Assembly: GCF_029101545.1 (NCBI RefSeq)
Contig: NZ_CP118866.1
Span: 1,178,001 to 1,242,000 of the forward strand
Length of the DNA stretch: 64,000 nucleotides
Source of the DNA: Amygdalobacter indicium
GTDB lineage: Bacteria > Bacillota > Clostridia > Saccharofermentanales > Fastidiosipilaceae
Reading direction: 5' to 3'
This document shows positions 1 to 7,974 of the stretch, one piece after another. The position numbers were made by a program, and so were the translations under genes. The stretch's first letter is position 1. Every line of letters starts with the position of its first letter. The notes beneath the pieces are model-generated. The model had not been told where the DNA came from and made no database searches. It was given only the letters and a program-made list of their open reading frames with translations.

Positions 1-436
1 CAATGCGCATATGATAGCGGTAGGCCAAACATTTCACCAGCTCACGGAAATCAAGCCGTTCCGGTGCTTCAAAATAAAAAATGAATTTATTATCAGCCGC
101 AGATAAATGAGTTTGCAAAAAATGCATATCCATCTCCAGCCGTTCGGCGTTTACAGCGGCAAAATGAAGTGCTTCTTTTTCGAACAGGACTTTGTCGGCC
201 TGCTGTTTTTGATCCTCCGCCGTAGCCAAGCGAACAAAAGTATAATAATTTCCGCGTAAGTAGCGTTCCGGCATATCCATCGCCGTACGATCAATTTCGG
301 CGAAAAAATCCACGCCTTCCTGCCGACAAATAATCGGAGTTTTTACTCTTAATTCGGCCGAGCTGATTTTCTGCTCCACCAAACAATTATAGATACGACC
401 GTTACCTTCTATTTTAACACCGAGTACCTTTACCAT
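1..436 (-). CDS. PSP1-domain protein (RicT/YaaT-like), 3' end outside window
   Basis: Only the first 145 codons are present; the gene runs off the left edge. Translation begins MVKVLGVKIEGNGRIYNC and contains RTAMDMPERYLRGNYYTFVRLAT, followed by a segment ending LVKCLAYRYHMRI, which matches the conserved PSP1 C-terminal core. In Bacillus the family member YaaT/RicT works with RicA and RicF in RNA maturation and phosphorelay control. The start is the ATG at 436, preceded by AAGGA at good distance. It sits just downstream of holB, the order seen in many Bacillota. The holB stop region (GTGCTATAAT on the minus strand) also reads as an extended -10 box, so the gene may have an internal promoter. 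Family assignment is firm, exact function is inferred. Confidence 0.8.
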   Translation of the reverse strand, partial: MVKVLGVKIEGNGRIYNCLVEQKISSAELRVKTPIICRQEGVDFFAEIDRTAMDMPERYLRGNYYTFVRLATAEDQKQQADKVLFEKEALHFAAVNAERLEMDMHFLQTHLSAADNKFIFYFEAPERLDFRELVKCLAYRYHMRI

Positions 437-484
437 AGTTGTTAATCCTTTATGTTCATCGCTAATATTCAGTTTATTTGTTAA

Positions 485-1435
485 TTATAGCACCTTTGCC
501 AGCTCCGGCAAAAACGCCTGCATTTGAATTTCGAAACTGCCGTTGGCCTGTAAGCGGGCAACACATTTTTGCCAAGCGATAAAAACCGGGCGGCAGGATG
601 GGCGGCGCAAGCTCGTTTTATAAAGAAAAAACGACCAGATTCGCCATAAATACGGCTGTTTATCTTTGTCTTTATACGCTCCCAGTTCCGTTAAAATTTC
701 AGACAATAATAAGGCCGGACTGCACTTAAGCGCTCGCAGAAAAATTTCCTGCAGATCATTGTAATAACGCAAAAAAGCTTCATCGTGCAGAAGTTGCAAA
801 TAAAAGCCGGGGTTTCCCTGACTGAATTCCGCCAAACGCTTTAATTCGGCAGCATCCTGTCGTCCGTCTGCCGGCAAAGTTGCCGTGAATTGCTGTAAAT
901 CTTCCTGACTTAAATGCGGCAGATTGAATATCTGCGTTCTCGACTGCACAGTCGGTAAAACCTGAGTAAGATTATTGGCTAAAAGAATGTAAAAATTACC
1001 GGCAGCACCCGACTCCAAAGTTTTAAGCAGCAGATTCTGAGCTTGCGGGCTGACAGCGTACAATTCCAGCAAAAAAACGCGTCTGCTGCCTAAAAGCGGT
1101 TGTAAATTAACTTGCTCGTCCGTAAAATTCCTAAGCTGTTCCATGGTAATCTGTTTCTGACCGGCCTGTAACGTCAATTCAACATAGTCCGGATGCGACT
1201 GCGCATGAAAGTAGTTGCAGGAAGCACATTTATGGCAGGCATAATTATTACAGGGCTGCCGACAAAGCAAAATTTCGGCCAAAGCTCGAGCCACCGTATG
1301 TTTACCCAGACCTTCTTCGCCTTGGAGCAGAAGCGAAACATTGTTACCTGTTTGTACCAGGCGCAATAAAGAATCCTTCAGTTCCCGGCGTCCGACTAAA
1401 TTCTCCAAATATAAATTACCGTGCTGCTCTACCAT
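485..1435 (-). CDS. holB: DNA polymerase III subunit delta' (clamp-loader subunit)
   Basis: The product, 316 aa, is the delta' subunit of the clamp loader that places the beta clamp on DNA. An N-terminal AAA+ domain carries a P-loop (GEEGLGKHT, about residues 40-48), followed by a zinc-binding cysteine cluster (CRQPCNNYACHKCASC, about 58-73) typical of DnaX/HolB proteins. The sensor segment LLKTLESGAAGNFYILLANN and the VQSRTQIF motif follow; the classical SRC motif reads SRT here. Length fits the family. The ATG at 1435 lies 8 bp after the darA stop, so the two are probably cotranscribed with tmk upstream and the PSP1 gene downstream. Confidence 0.93.
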   Translation of the reverse strand: MVEQHGNLYLENLVGRRELKDSLLRLVQTGNNVSLLLQGEEGLGKHTVARALAEILLCRQPCNNYACHKCASCNYFHAQSHPDYVELTLQAGQKQITMEQLRNFTDEQVNLQPLLGSRRVFLLELYAVSPQAQNLLLKTLESGAAGNFYILLANNLTQVLPTVQSRTQIFNLPHLSQEDLQQFTATLPADGRQDAAELKRLAEFSQGNPGFYLQLLHDEAFLRYYNDLQEIFLRALKCSPALLLSEILTELGAYKDKDKQPYLWRIWSFFLYKTSLRRPSCRPVFIAWQKCVARLQANGSFEIQMQAFLPELAKVL

Positions 1436-1443
1436 GTAAATTT

Positions 1444-1800
1444 TTACATTTTCTCAAAATATTCCACCGGCGTCACAAATACTGTCGCTCCGCTCAAAGT
1501 CACTTCTACCGGCATCGGCAAATATGTAGCACCCGGCAAAGCGGAAGCAACATTCGGATTGATCGCCACACTGCGGGTGGAAGAATTTTTCCGGATAATA
1601 TCCAGAACCTGCTTAACTTTGTCCGCCGGCACAACTGTAATCAAAGTCGTATTGCCGGAGCGTAGGAAACCGCCTGTAGAATTGAGTTTGGTTACGCTGA
1701 AATTATGGTTATTCAATTCCGACAATAAGCGCGGGCTGTCCTCATCATGAACAATAGAATAAACCAATTTCATTTCCGTTTTATTCGTTTCATCCGTCAT
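1444..1800 (-). CDS. darA: Cyclic-di-AMP receptor, DarA/PstA (YaaQ, DUF970) family
   Basis: A 118-aa PII-like protein. The core MKLVYSIVHDEDSPRLLSEL and the signature LNSTGGFLRSGNTTLI (about residues 39-54) match the family that binds the second messenger c-di-AMP as a trimer; the downstream effect is unknown in most species. A ten-residue leader precedes the usual start Met-11, but the ATG at 1800 has a strong GGGGAGG site 8 bp upstream, so the longer form is chosen. It lies between tmk and holB, its common place in Bacillota. It should not be confused with the phosphate permease PstA at 50.5 kb. Confidence 0.9.
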   Translation of the reverse strand: MTDETNKTEMKLVYSIVHDEDSPRLLSELNNHNFSVTKLNSTGGFLRSGNTTLITVVPADKVKQVLDIIRKNSSTRSVAINPNVASALPGATYLPMPVEVTLSGATVFVTPVEYFEKM

Positions 1801-1889
1801 AGTTAAATCCTCCCCGAGCCTCCGGGCAATAAAATTTATTTAATTCTAACACAAATCCGCTCGGGTCACATACGCCGCTGTGCTTGCGC

Positions 1890-2534
1890 TTATCGTTGCA
1901 GCTGTTCAAGAAGCTGCGAAAAATCGGCTTTTATTTGTGCCTGCACGGTAGGCACGGCAGCTGTTGCATCCAAAAGTAAATAACGCGTTTCCTGTTTCTG
2001 TAAATGCAAATAAACACTGCGTACGCGGCGCCAAAATTCTTCATCGGCAATCAAGTCCAGGCGATCTTCGGCCGCCTTACCCGTCTGTTGCAGGCGCTGC
2101 ACGGCCACTGCTCGCGGCAAATCAAGATAATAAGTCCGATCAATTACCAAATCGCCCAAAATATTGCGACAAAGACTATTAACTAAATCAGCATCAAGGC
2201 CGCGACCGCCGCCTTGATAAGCGAGCGTACTGTCGATGAAGCGATCCATAATAACGATTTTTCCCGCCGCCAAAGCAGGTTTTATTTTTTCAGCGATAAT
2301 TTCGGCTCTGGCCGCAGAAAACAGCAACAGTTCCGCCAAATCGTTAATTTTCAAATCCGCTCGGGTACTTTTAAGCAAAGTTCTGATTTCTTCGCCTAAA
2401 ACAGTTCCGCCCGGCTCTCTTAAATAAACATAAGGCAAATGCAGTTGCTGCAAATATTGCTGAAACAAATTAATTTGCGTCGTTTTTCCGGCCCCGTCAA
2501 GGCCTTCAAAAGTTATCAACAATGAATTTTTCAT
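1890..2534 (-). CDS. tmk: Thymidylate kinase
   Basis: A 214-aa nucleoside monophosphate kinase that converts dTMP to dTDP. Seen in the sequence: P-loop FEGLDGAGKTTQ (residues 9-20), the REPGGT motif (about 40-45), and DRFIDSTLAYQGGGRGLD (about 96-113) with the conserved DR and substrate-binding residues, followed by the lid region and C-terminal helix. Length is normal. The gene is in a minus-strand run with the basic protein upstream and darA downstream. It supplies dTTP together with thyA at 17 kb in this window. Confidence 0.95.
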   Translation of the reverse strand: MKNSLLITFEGLDGAGKTTQINLFQQYLQQLHLPYVYLREPGGTVLGEEIRTLLKSTRADLKINDLAELLLFSAARAEIIAEKIKPALAAGKIVIMDRFIDSTLAYQGGGRGLDADLVNSLCRNILGDLVIDRTYYLDLPRAVAVQRLQQTGKAAEDRLDLIADEEFWRRVRSVYLHLQKQETRYLLLDATAAVPTVQAQIKADFSQLLEQLQR

Positions 2535-2552
2535 AAATGCGCACGTCTCGCC

Positions 2553-2975
2553 TCAAACCAGGCTGACTTCAGTTGTCCTTAATTCCGCTAAGGCCAATTC
2601 AATCTCTTTTTGCAATCTTGTACAATCCTGGGCAATATCGGCAGCTGTCTCGCTGACACGTTCCCGGTTTTTGCCGAATCGACGATTCTTGTTCAGCTTA
2701 TCTTTTCTGACCGGCGCCTCATTGCTAAGCTGTTGCGTATTATCCCGACCGACAGCACGAGCTTCAGGATAGCGCAATTCCCGTTTCTTGCTCAGTCCCT
2801 GTTGGGCGGCATCGCTACCGTTATTAAGTGCTGCTCGCCGTTTTCGGCTTTCGGCACTGAACGGTTTCTTTTCCGTTTCGCTCTTATTTTCCGACCGGTT
2901 GGTCTTATCTTTGTTGCGGCGACGATTATAGACAGGCTGTCCACCCTTACTGAAATCGTTGAATTCTCTCACCAT
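2553..2975 (-). CDS. Small basic, probably disordered protein of unknown function
   Basis: Not recognised. The ATG at 2975 is chosen because AAAGGAAAA lies 9 bp upstream; the open frame extends nine codons further to 3002 without a comparable site. The 140-aa product is very rich in Lys, Arg, Asn, Glu and Ser (for example NRRRNKDKTNRSENKSETEKK) with no clear fold until a short helical C-terminus (ETAADIAQDCTRLQKEIELALAEL). It sits 18 bp upstream of tmk and is probably in that operon. The composition suggests nucleic-acid or ribosome association, but that is only inference. Confidence 0.6.
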   Translation of the reverse strand: MVREFNDFSKGGQPVYNRRRNKDKTNRSENKSETEKKPFSAESRKRRAALNNGSDAAQQGLSKKRELRYPEARAVGRDNTQQLSNEAPVRKDKLNKNRRFGKNRERVSETAADIAQDCTRLQKEIELALAELRTTEVSLV

Positions 2976-3023
2976 AAATAATTTTCCTTTCGCCTGCTGC
3001 ACCCGGCAGCGCCTGTTCAGCGT

Positions 3024-3935
3024 CTAAGCATTATAATTAAAATTCCACGGACGATAAAATCTTTCCAGAACTTCACCGTAAAGTTCTTCTACCCGTAAAC
3101 CGTTTATAATCAGCTCATCCTTCAATTCTCCGAAGCTGAAATCGTAATTAAAGCAATACATAAATTTATCATGGGCATAACCGGAGGCAATCACTTTAGT
3201 TGCTTTTACATCCTGAATTTTCTTGCCTTTATTGCTTTTCCCCGTTTTATTATTGTCTTTAACGGCTTCGGTTTTTACAAATGTAGCGGCCGGAATCCCC
3301 AACTGCGCCAATTTATCAACCTTTAAAGGTAATACCGAGCTTTCAAAATATATAGCCTGCAATTCAGGAATATTCAATTGTTTGATCTTAGCTGTGCAAT
3401 CCAAAATCGCCTTGCTCATATCTTCCCGGCTCTTAATTTTACCGTTGAAACGAATCAACAGGCGGGCCTCGGGACGAACTTCTTTTTCATGTTTTCCCGG
3501 GTAAAAGACTTGAATGGAATAGCGTGAAACATACGGATGAAATTCATGCTGCAGCAACTTACCGGCCTGATCGTTGACGGCTTTTGCCGCCTTTTGCTCT
3601 TTGTAATTGTCACTATATTGACTGTCAGGTTCCCACAGATCGGAATTTTGCCCGTCTGAGGTTGCTTGAGCGTCGTGTTTAACAGCCGGCTTACGCAGAC
3701 GATAAGTGGATTTAGCCAAAAAGTCGACTTTATCCTGCATATCATGAACAGATAATTCATAGCGTAAAGGGAACAGACGGACAATCGGCTTGGCCAAAAC
3801 GAACTTATTGTTCGGGTACGTTTTATTCAAATATGCTCTAAATCCGCTATTAATTCCGGCCTGTACCGCCTGTAAACCTAAAAACAGCACCAGCACCACT
3901 ATTGAGGTAATAATTAATCGTCGATAACGCTGCAT
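3024..3935 (-). CDS. Membrane-anchored protein of unknown function
   Basis: A 303-aa protein counted from the ATG at 3935, which has GGGAG 8 bp upstream; the frame is open to 3968. Residues 1-27 form one hydrophobic segment after a basic tip (MQRYRRLIITSIVVLVLFLG), a signal anchor or uncleaved signal peptide. The rest is soluble and mixed-charge, with a low-complexity stretch (about residues 95-130) and a C-terminal part ending FYRPWNFNYNA. No known domain is recognised. It heads the run of minus-strand genes leading to tmk and holB. Confidence 0.6.
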   Translation of the reverse strand: MQRYRRLIITSIVVLVLFLGLQAVQAGINSGFRAYLNKTYPNNKFVLAKPIVRLFPLRYELSVHDMQDKVDFLAKSTYRLRKPAVKHDAQATSDGQNSDLWEPDSQYSDNYKEQKAAKAVNDQAGKLLQHEFHPYVSRYSIQVFYPGKHEKEVRPEARLLIRFNGKIKSREDMSKAILDCTAKIKQLNIPELQAIYFESSVLPLKVDKLAQLGIPAATFVKTEAVKDNNKTGKSNKGKKIQDVKATKVIASGYAHDKFMYCFNYDFSFGELKDELIINGLRVEELYGEVLERFYRPWNFNYNA

Positions 3936-4018
3936 CTTTTCACTCCCATGTATAACTTCGATTATCATACCACAAATCGGAGTATTTCAACCGCTTTCAA
4001 TCTGACGGTATATAAATT

Positions 4019-4054
4019 TTGCCCTGTCACCGCTAATTACGGACAACAGGGCAA
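4019..4054 (-). terminator. Hairpin after thiT, possible terminator
   Basis: A perfect 9-bp stem (TTGCCCTGT / ACAGGGCAA) lies just past the thiT stop on the minus strand. The sequence after the stem is AT-rich but has no real U-run (AAAATTTAT), so termination strength is uncertain. Confidence 0.4.
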
Positions 4055-4072
4055 TTGAAGCTTGGCAGCCGT

Positions 4073-4648
4073 CTATTTTTTCAGGCGGTTCAAAGCCGGT
4101 TGTAAGAGAATAATACCCAAAATAGCCAACAGCGTGTTCACGATGCCGTAAGGGATATTATAAGCTGCCGAAGCGATGAAAGCTACCGACCAGCTCTTAC
4201 CTGCCATATAGAAGAAAACTCCTGAAAAAATGGCAAAGAGGATCCGGACACAGCCGGCGATTAAACAGCAAAGGACATTGGCAATATTAACTCTTTGGCT
4301 GTTAAAAACCGGAAATTTCCGATTAAGCGTACAGGCAAAGCCGGCCAAGCCCAAGCTGCCGTAGGCCAGAATATAATCCAACAGAACTTGAACTACATTA
4401 ACAAAATAAGGATTAATAATAAAATCAAGGAAGCCGAATATTGCGCCGACCAACATGCCCTTGCCCACGCCGTGCCGAACGGCAAAAACAAACAAAGGTA
4501 AATAACCGAACAAATTAATCGAACCGCCTGCAGGCATTTGATACAACTTCAACCGACTCAGCACAAGAGCCAATGCCAACATAACTGCGCCTTCAACCAG
4601 AACATATATCTGCTTGCTGCCGACTTTTTTACTGCTTTCTTCAGGCAT
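4073..4648 (-). CDS. thiT: ECF transporter thiamine-binding S component ThiT
   Basis: A 191-aa integral membrane protein with about six hydrophobic segments. The stretches SINLFGYLPLFVFAVRHGVG and INPYFVNVVQVLLDYILAYG correspond to conserved parts of ThiT, the S component that captures thiamine at the membrane and is energised by a shared ECF module encoded elsewhere. The assignment is supported independently by a TPP riboswitch in the leader (4755-4842). The start ATG at 4648 follows AGAAAGAGG. The gene appears to be a single transcription unit with its own promoter. Confidence 0.9.
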   Translation of the reverse strand: MPEESSKKVGSKQIYVLVEGAVMLALALVLSRLKLYQMPAGGSINLFGYLPLFVFAVRHGVGKGMLVGAIFGFLDFIINPYFVNVVQVLLDYILAYGSLGLAGFACTLNRKFPVFNSQRVNIANVLCCLIAGCVRILFAIFSGVFFYMAGKSWSVAFIASAAYNIPYGIVNTLLAILGIILLQPALNRLKK

Positions 4649-4754
4649 AAAAACCTCTTTCTCCCAATCCTTTTATATTAATCAACCGCTGAAATACGGG
4701 AAAAGCAAAAATGAAACGGCAAAATCGCAAAAACAGAACGGCAAAATAAACAGC

Positions 4755-4842
4755 CGTTATGATTCCCTCCGCCGGCATTATCCGGATCAGGTAATGATGG
4801 TCCTTGCGTCTCAGCTGTCTCAACAGCTCCCATACCATAACG
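4755..4842 (-). promoter_or_regulatory. TPP (thiamine pyrophosphate) riboswitch upstream of thiT
   Basis: Read on the minus strand the leader shows the TPP aptamer core: GGGAGCTGTTGAGACAGCTGAGA-type half, then ACCTGATCCGGATAATGCC and GGCGGAGGGA. A perfect 7-bp P1 stem, CGTTATG (4842-4836) with CATAACG (4761-4755), closes it. The conserved CTGAGA and CCTGATCCGGATAATGCCGGCG segments are nearly consensus. It should repress ThiT synthesis when TPP is plentiful. About 105 bp separate the aptamer from the start codon, containing the expression platform, which is not clearly a terminator and may act on the ribosome site. Confidence 0.95.
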
Positions 4843-4865
4843 ATTAATTCAGGATTAATGTCTAA

Positions 4866-4874
4866 ATTATAGCA
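4866..4874 (-). promoter_or_regulatory. Extended -10 promoter for thiT riboswitch transcript
   Basis: TGCTATAAT on the minus strand is a perfect extended -10 element. Transcription would start near 4859, about 17 bp before the aptamer P1 stem, which fits a riboswitch leader. No good -35 box is visible. Confidence 0.6.
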
Positions 4875-4947
4875 CCTGCATGAAAGTTTAACAGGCAAAC
4901 TGAGAGAAGAAACGGCAATAAATTTAACCGCAAGCAAATTTAGCCGT

Positions 4948-4984
4948 AAAATTTATAAAGCCGGCGGTCACAAGTGCCGCCGGC
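4948..4984 (-). terminator. Rho-independent terminator of proS
   Basis: Eight-bp GC stem GCCGGCGG / CCGCCGGC with a 9-nt loop followed on the minus strand by TTTATAAATTTT, 22 bp after the proS stop. Confidence 0.75.
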
Positions 4985-5006
4985 CGATTTCCCCGCGCTG
5001 GAGATT

Positions 5007-6866
5007 TCAGCCTAAAATACGGCTGACAAAATCGGAAATTTCCGTAATTTTAACCATTTGCACATCCTGCAAATCGCTCGGAACATCCGTACCGTTAAGC
5101 TTCACTTCCACCAAGCCGTCGGCAATACTGCGGCCGACAGTAATTCGGCAATAAGCTCCGACCAGCTCCATATCGTTAAACTTAACACCGACACGTTCTT
5201 TCCGATCATCCAGAACAATGTCGTAACGGCGAGCGTCCAAACTGTCATAAATTTTTTCGGCCACCTGCATCTGTTCCGCATTGGTATTATTGACAACCAC
5301 GATTGCCACTTGAATCGGCGCTAAATGTTTCGGCCACAGTAAGCCCTTTTCCGTATGTTGCTGTTCAACCATGGCAGCTAAAGTTCGACCGATGCCGATG
5401 CCGTAGCAGCCCATTTCCACATATTGCCGCTGATTATTCTCATCGACGTAAGTTAAATTCAGAGCCTTGGCATATTTACTACCGAGTTTGAAAGTGTTGC
5501 CGACTTCAATGCCGTGCTTGAATTCCACTTTTCCTTTACCGTTGACGCAAGTATCACCGGCAGCAATATTACGCACATCGGCAATTGTTACGCGTCCGCT
5601 GACGTAAGGCAAACTCGCCTGTAAAGTCTGTTTTTGTTCCAAATTCAAGTGCCGGAAATCAGCAAGCGCCATTTCCGTCTGCAATTCTGTTAAGGCCTTT
5701 TGCAAATCGACAATTTTCGTCCAATGACAATGAATCAGGTGATGTCCGTCCTGATTGGCACCCACAACGAAATCATCCAGACAAGCTGCTTCCTGATCGA
5801 CAACAAGCGGTAAATTCAAGTCGAAGGGACCGACAGAACCGACATTGGCACCGGTGAGCTCTTTAACCTTTTCTTCGTCCGCTAAATTCAGATTAACAGC
5901 GTGTAAAAGCTTTTGTAACTTCGTTTCATTCACCGCCCGATCGCCGCGGACAAGCACGGCAACATACTTTGTTTGCTCACTTTCAGCGGAATTATAGGCA
6001 TAAATTAAGCTCTTGACAATTGAAGTCGGCAATATACCGTAACGTTCCTGCAATTCGTCGATAGTATGACCGTCAGGTGTGGACAATAAAGTGAAATCGT
6101 CTCCCGGCAATGTGCACACCGGCAAGTTGTCAGTTTCTGCAAGGCATTCTGCTACTTCCAAATTGGAAGCATAAGCCGATTGCGGTTCATAAACGACAAT
6201 ATCTTCACCGATAGAACAAATAGCCTGGAATTCTTCCGACAACAAGCCGCCCATCACTCCCGTATCGGCCCGTACAATAGCATAATGTAAGCCGACGCGG
6301 TCGAAAATCCGTTTGTAAGCGTCAAACATCTCCTTGTATTGCACATCCAGGCCCTCTAAATCCCGCGCAAAAGTGTAGGAATCTTTCATCACGAATTGCC
6401 GCACCCGAATCAAGCCGAAACGCGGTCTGGGTTCATCCCGGAACTTAGTTTGAATTTGATACAGCGACAAGGGTAAATCTTTGTATGAATTTACCGCCTG
6501 TTTGCAGGCTTCCGTGAATAATTCCTCATGTGTCGGACCCAAAACATAATCTTTGCCGTAACGATCATGCAACTGAAAAATCGACGGTCCGAAATTTTCC
6601 AAACGGCCGCTGGCAGCATAAACTTCGCTGGGAATCAAAACCGGCATCACCAGCTCCTGACTGCCGATAGCATCCATTTCTTCGCGCACTATATTCTCAA
6701 TTTTTTGGCAAATACGATGTCCCAAAGGTAAAAGAGTATAAATACCGGCGCCCACTTTTTTTATATAGCCGGCTCGCACCAGAAGATTGCCGCTGACAGA
6801 ATCTTCGTCCCGCACAGCCTCTCTTAAAGTCGGAAAATAGGCCTGACTTAATTTTAATTTACCCAT
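5007..6866 (-). CDS. proS: Prolyl-tRNA synthetase (bacterial type with editing insertion)
   Basis: A 619-aa class II aminoacyl-tRNA synthetase that charges tRNA-Pro. Motif 2 is seen as FRDEPRPRFGLIRVRQFVMK (about residues 141-160), and motif 3 as GCYGIGIGRTLAAMVEQ (near 485-501). The roughly 170-residue insertion between them (about 225-400) is the INS editing domain that hydrolyses Ala-tRNA-Pro; the C-terminal anticodon-binding domain follows. Start ATG 6866 with AGAGGAG 6 bp upstream. The 100-bp upstream region holds the rpsI terminator and shows no T-box features, so control is probably constitutive. Confidence 0.96.
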   Translation of the reverse strand: MGKLKLSQAYFPTLREAVRDEDSVSGNLLVRAGYIKKVGAGIYTLLPLGHRICQKIENIVREEMDAIGSQELVMPVLIPSEVYAASGRLENFGPSIFQLHDRYGKDYVLGPTHEELFTEACKQAVNSYKDLPLSLYQIQTKFRDEPRPRFGLIRVRQFVMKDSYTFARDLEGLDVQYKEMFDAYKRIFDRVGLHYAIVRADTGVMGGLLSEEFQAICSIGEDIVVYEPQSAYASNLEVAECLAETDNLPVCTLPGDDFTLLSTPDGHTIDELQERYGILPTSIVKSLIYAYNSAESEQTKYVAVLVRGDRAVNETKLQKLLHAVNLNLADEEKVKELTGANVGSVGPFDLNLPLVVDQEAACLDDFVVGANQDGHHLIHCHWTKIVDLQKALTELQTEMALADFRHLNLEQKQTLQASLPYVSGRVTIADVRNIAAGDTCVNGKGKVEFKHGIEVGNTFKLGSKYAKALNLTYVDENNQRQYVEMGCYGIGIGRTLAAMVEQQHTEKGLLWPKHLAPIQVAIVVVNNTNAEQMQVAEKIYDSLDARRYDIVLDDRKERVGVKFNDMELVGAYCRITVGRSIADGLVEVKLNGTDVPSDLQDVQMVKITEISDFVSRILG

Positions 6867-6913
6867 ATATATCTCCTCTAAGTCCGATTATAGTTAAATA
6901 ACGGTAAAATATT

Positions 6914-6946
6914 AAAAAAGACCACAGCTTCGGGGCCATGGTCCTT
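6914..6946 (-). terminator. Rho-independent terminator of rplM-rpsI
   Basis: Minus strand: GACCA stem arm (6943-6939) pairs with TGGTC (6924-6920) around a GC-rich loop, followed by a run of six T. It lies about 25 bp after the rpsI stop. Confidence 0.8.
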
Positions 6947-6968
6947 TGCAAGCAACAACACCCGAAGC

Positions 6969-7391
6969 TTAACGCTTGGAGAATTGCGGTGCTTTACGAG
7001 CTTTTTTCAAGCCGTACTTCTTACGTTCTTTCATACGGGAATCACGAGTCAGGAAACCTGCACGTTTCAAAGGTGTATGGAAAGTAGCGTCGTCATTGGA
7101 GCATAAGGCTCTGGCAATACCGTGACGGATAGCACCGGCTTGACCGGAAATACCGCCGCCGGTAACTTCAGCGATAACATCAAATTTTGTCGCTGTATCT
7201 GTTGTTTCCAACGGTTGGCGAATAATCAGCTTCAATGTATCCAAGCCGAAATAATCATCGATGTCCTTACCGTTAACTGTAATTTTACCTTCACCGGCAA
7301 TTAAACGGACCTTGGCTACCGCATTCTTACGGCGACCGGTACCATAATAATAAACTTGGCCATTCGGGGCCTTCAATGTCTTTGCAATCAT
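6969..7391 (-). CDS. rpsI: 30S ribosomal protein S9
   Basis: A 140-aa ribosomal protein of the small subunit head. Visible hallmarks are YYGTGRRKNAVAKVRL near the N-terminus, GGGISGQAGAIRHGIARAL in the middle, and the basic tail ending KKYGLKKARKAPQFSKR whose last residues contact P-site tRNA. Length is slightly above the 130-aa norm because of an N-terminal extension. Start ATG 7391 has GGGGAGG upstream. It follows rplM by 16 bp, the standard rplM-rpsI pair. Confidence 0.97.
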   Translation of the reverse strand: MIAKTLKAPNGQVYYYGTGRRKNAVAKVRLIAGEGKITVNGKDIDDYFGLDTLKLIIRQPLETTDTATKFDVIAEVTGGGISGQAGAIRHGIARALCSNDDATFHTPLKRAGFLTRDSRMKERKKYGLKKARKAPQFSKR

Positions 7392-7407
7392 GATTTACCT
7401 CCCCAAA

Positions 7408-7836
7408 TTATAACTTCAGTTCTTCCGGCTTCTGGGCCTGTTGCTCATGTTCGGCGCCGGCATAAACCTTCAACTTACGATACATCTGACGTCCCAACTT
7501 GGTGTGCGGCAACATACCTTTAACTGCCAATTCAACCGGCTGTGTCGGATGTTTTTTAATAAAATCGGCATAACGTACGCATTTCAAGCCGCCCGGATAA
7601 TTCGAGTGATGACGATATTCTTTTTGTTGCCATTTATCACCGGTCATTGAAATTTTCTCGGCATTAATCACGATTACATAATCGCCGCAATCGACATTCG
7701 GTGTGAAAATAGGCTTGTCCTTACCGATTAAAACGGCGGCAACTTTGGCTGCTAAACGACCTAAAGTCTGACCTTCAGCATCCACAACATACCACTTACG
7801 CTTTAATTCCAAAGGTTTAGCAACAACAGTTTTCAT
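7408..7836 (-). CDS. rplM: 50S ribosomal protein L13
   Basis: A 142-aa large-subunit protein. The start is the ATG at 7836 (MKTVVAKPLELKRKWYVVDA), since GGAGG lies 7 bp before it; the frame opens five codons earlier but that ATG would overlap the ribosome site. Conserved segments include GQTLGRLAAKVAAVLIGKDK, GDYVIVINAEKI and GMLPHTKLGRQMYRKLKVYA. The gene is first in an rplM-rpsI operon with a promoter about 60-80 bp upstream. Confidence 0.97.
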   Translation of the reverse strand: MKTVVAKPLELKRKWYVVDAEGQTLGRLAAKVAAVLIGKDKPIFTPNVDCGDYVIVINAEKISMTGDKWQQKEYRHHSNYPGGLKCVRYADFIKKHPTQPVELAVKGMLPHTKLGRQMYRKLKVYAGAEHEQQAQKPEELKL

Positions 7837-7893
7837 TCCTAAATCCTCCATAGATATTATTCATCTTTACGCTTTTTCAAATAACGCTCTGCT

Positions 7894-7921
7894 AGAATAA
7901 CACATTTATCGTCAATGTCAA
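7894..7921 (-). promoter_or_regulatory. Sigma-A-type promoter of rplM-rpsI
   Basis: Minus strand TTGACA (7921-7916), 16-bp spacer, TATTCT (7899-7894). The only plausible promoter before rplM. Confidence 0.65.
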
Positions 7922-7974
7922 GCGTATTTTCGCCGTTTTCGGCTTATTATTTATATTTTTCCTGTTTTTTCTCT

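Noticed and set aside
4641..4937. 98-aa ORF upstream of thiT
   Set aside because: It covers the TPP riboswitch and has no ribosome site, so it is not coding.
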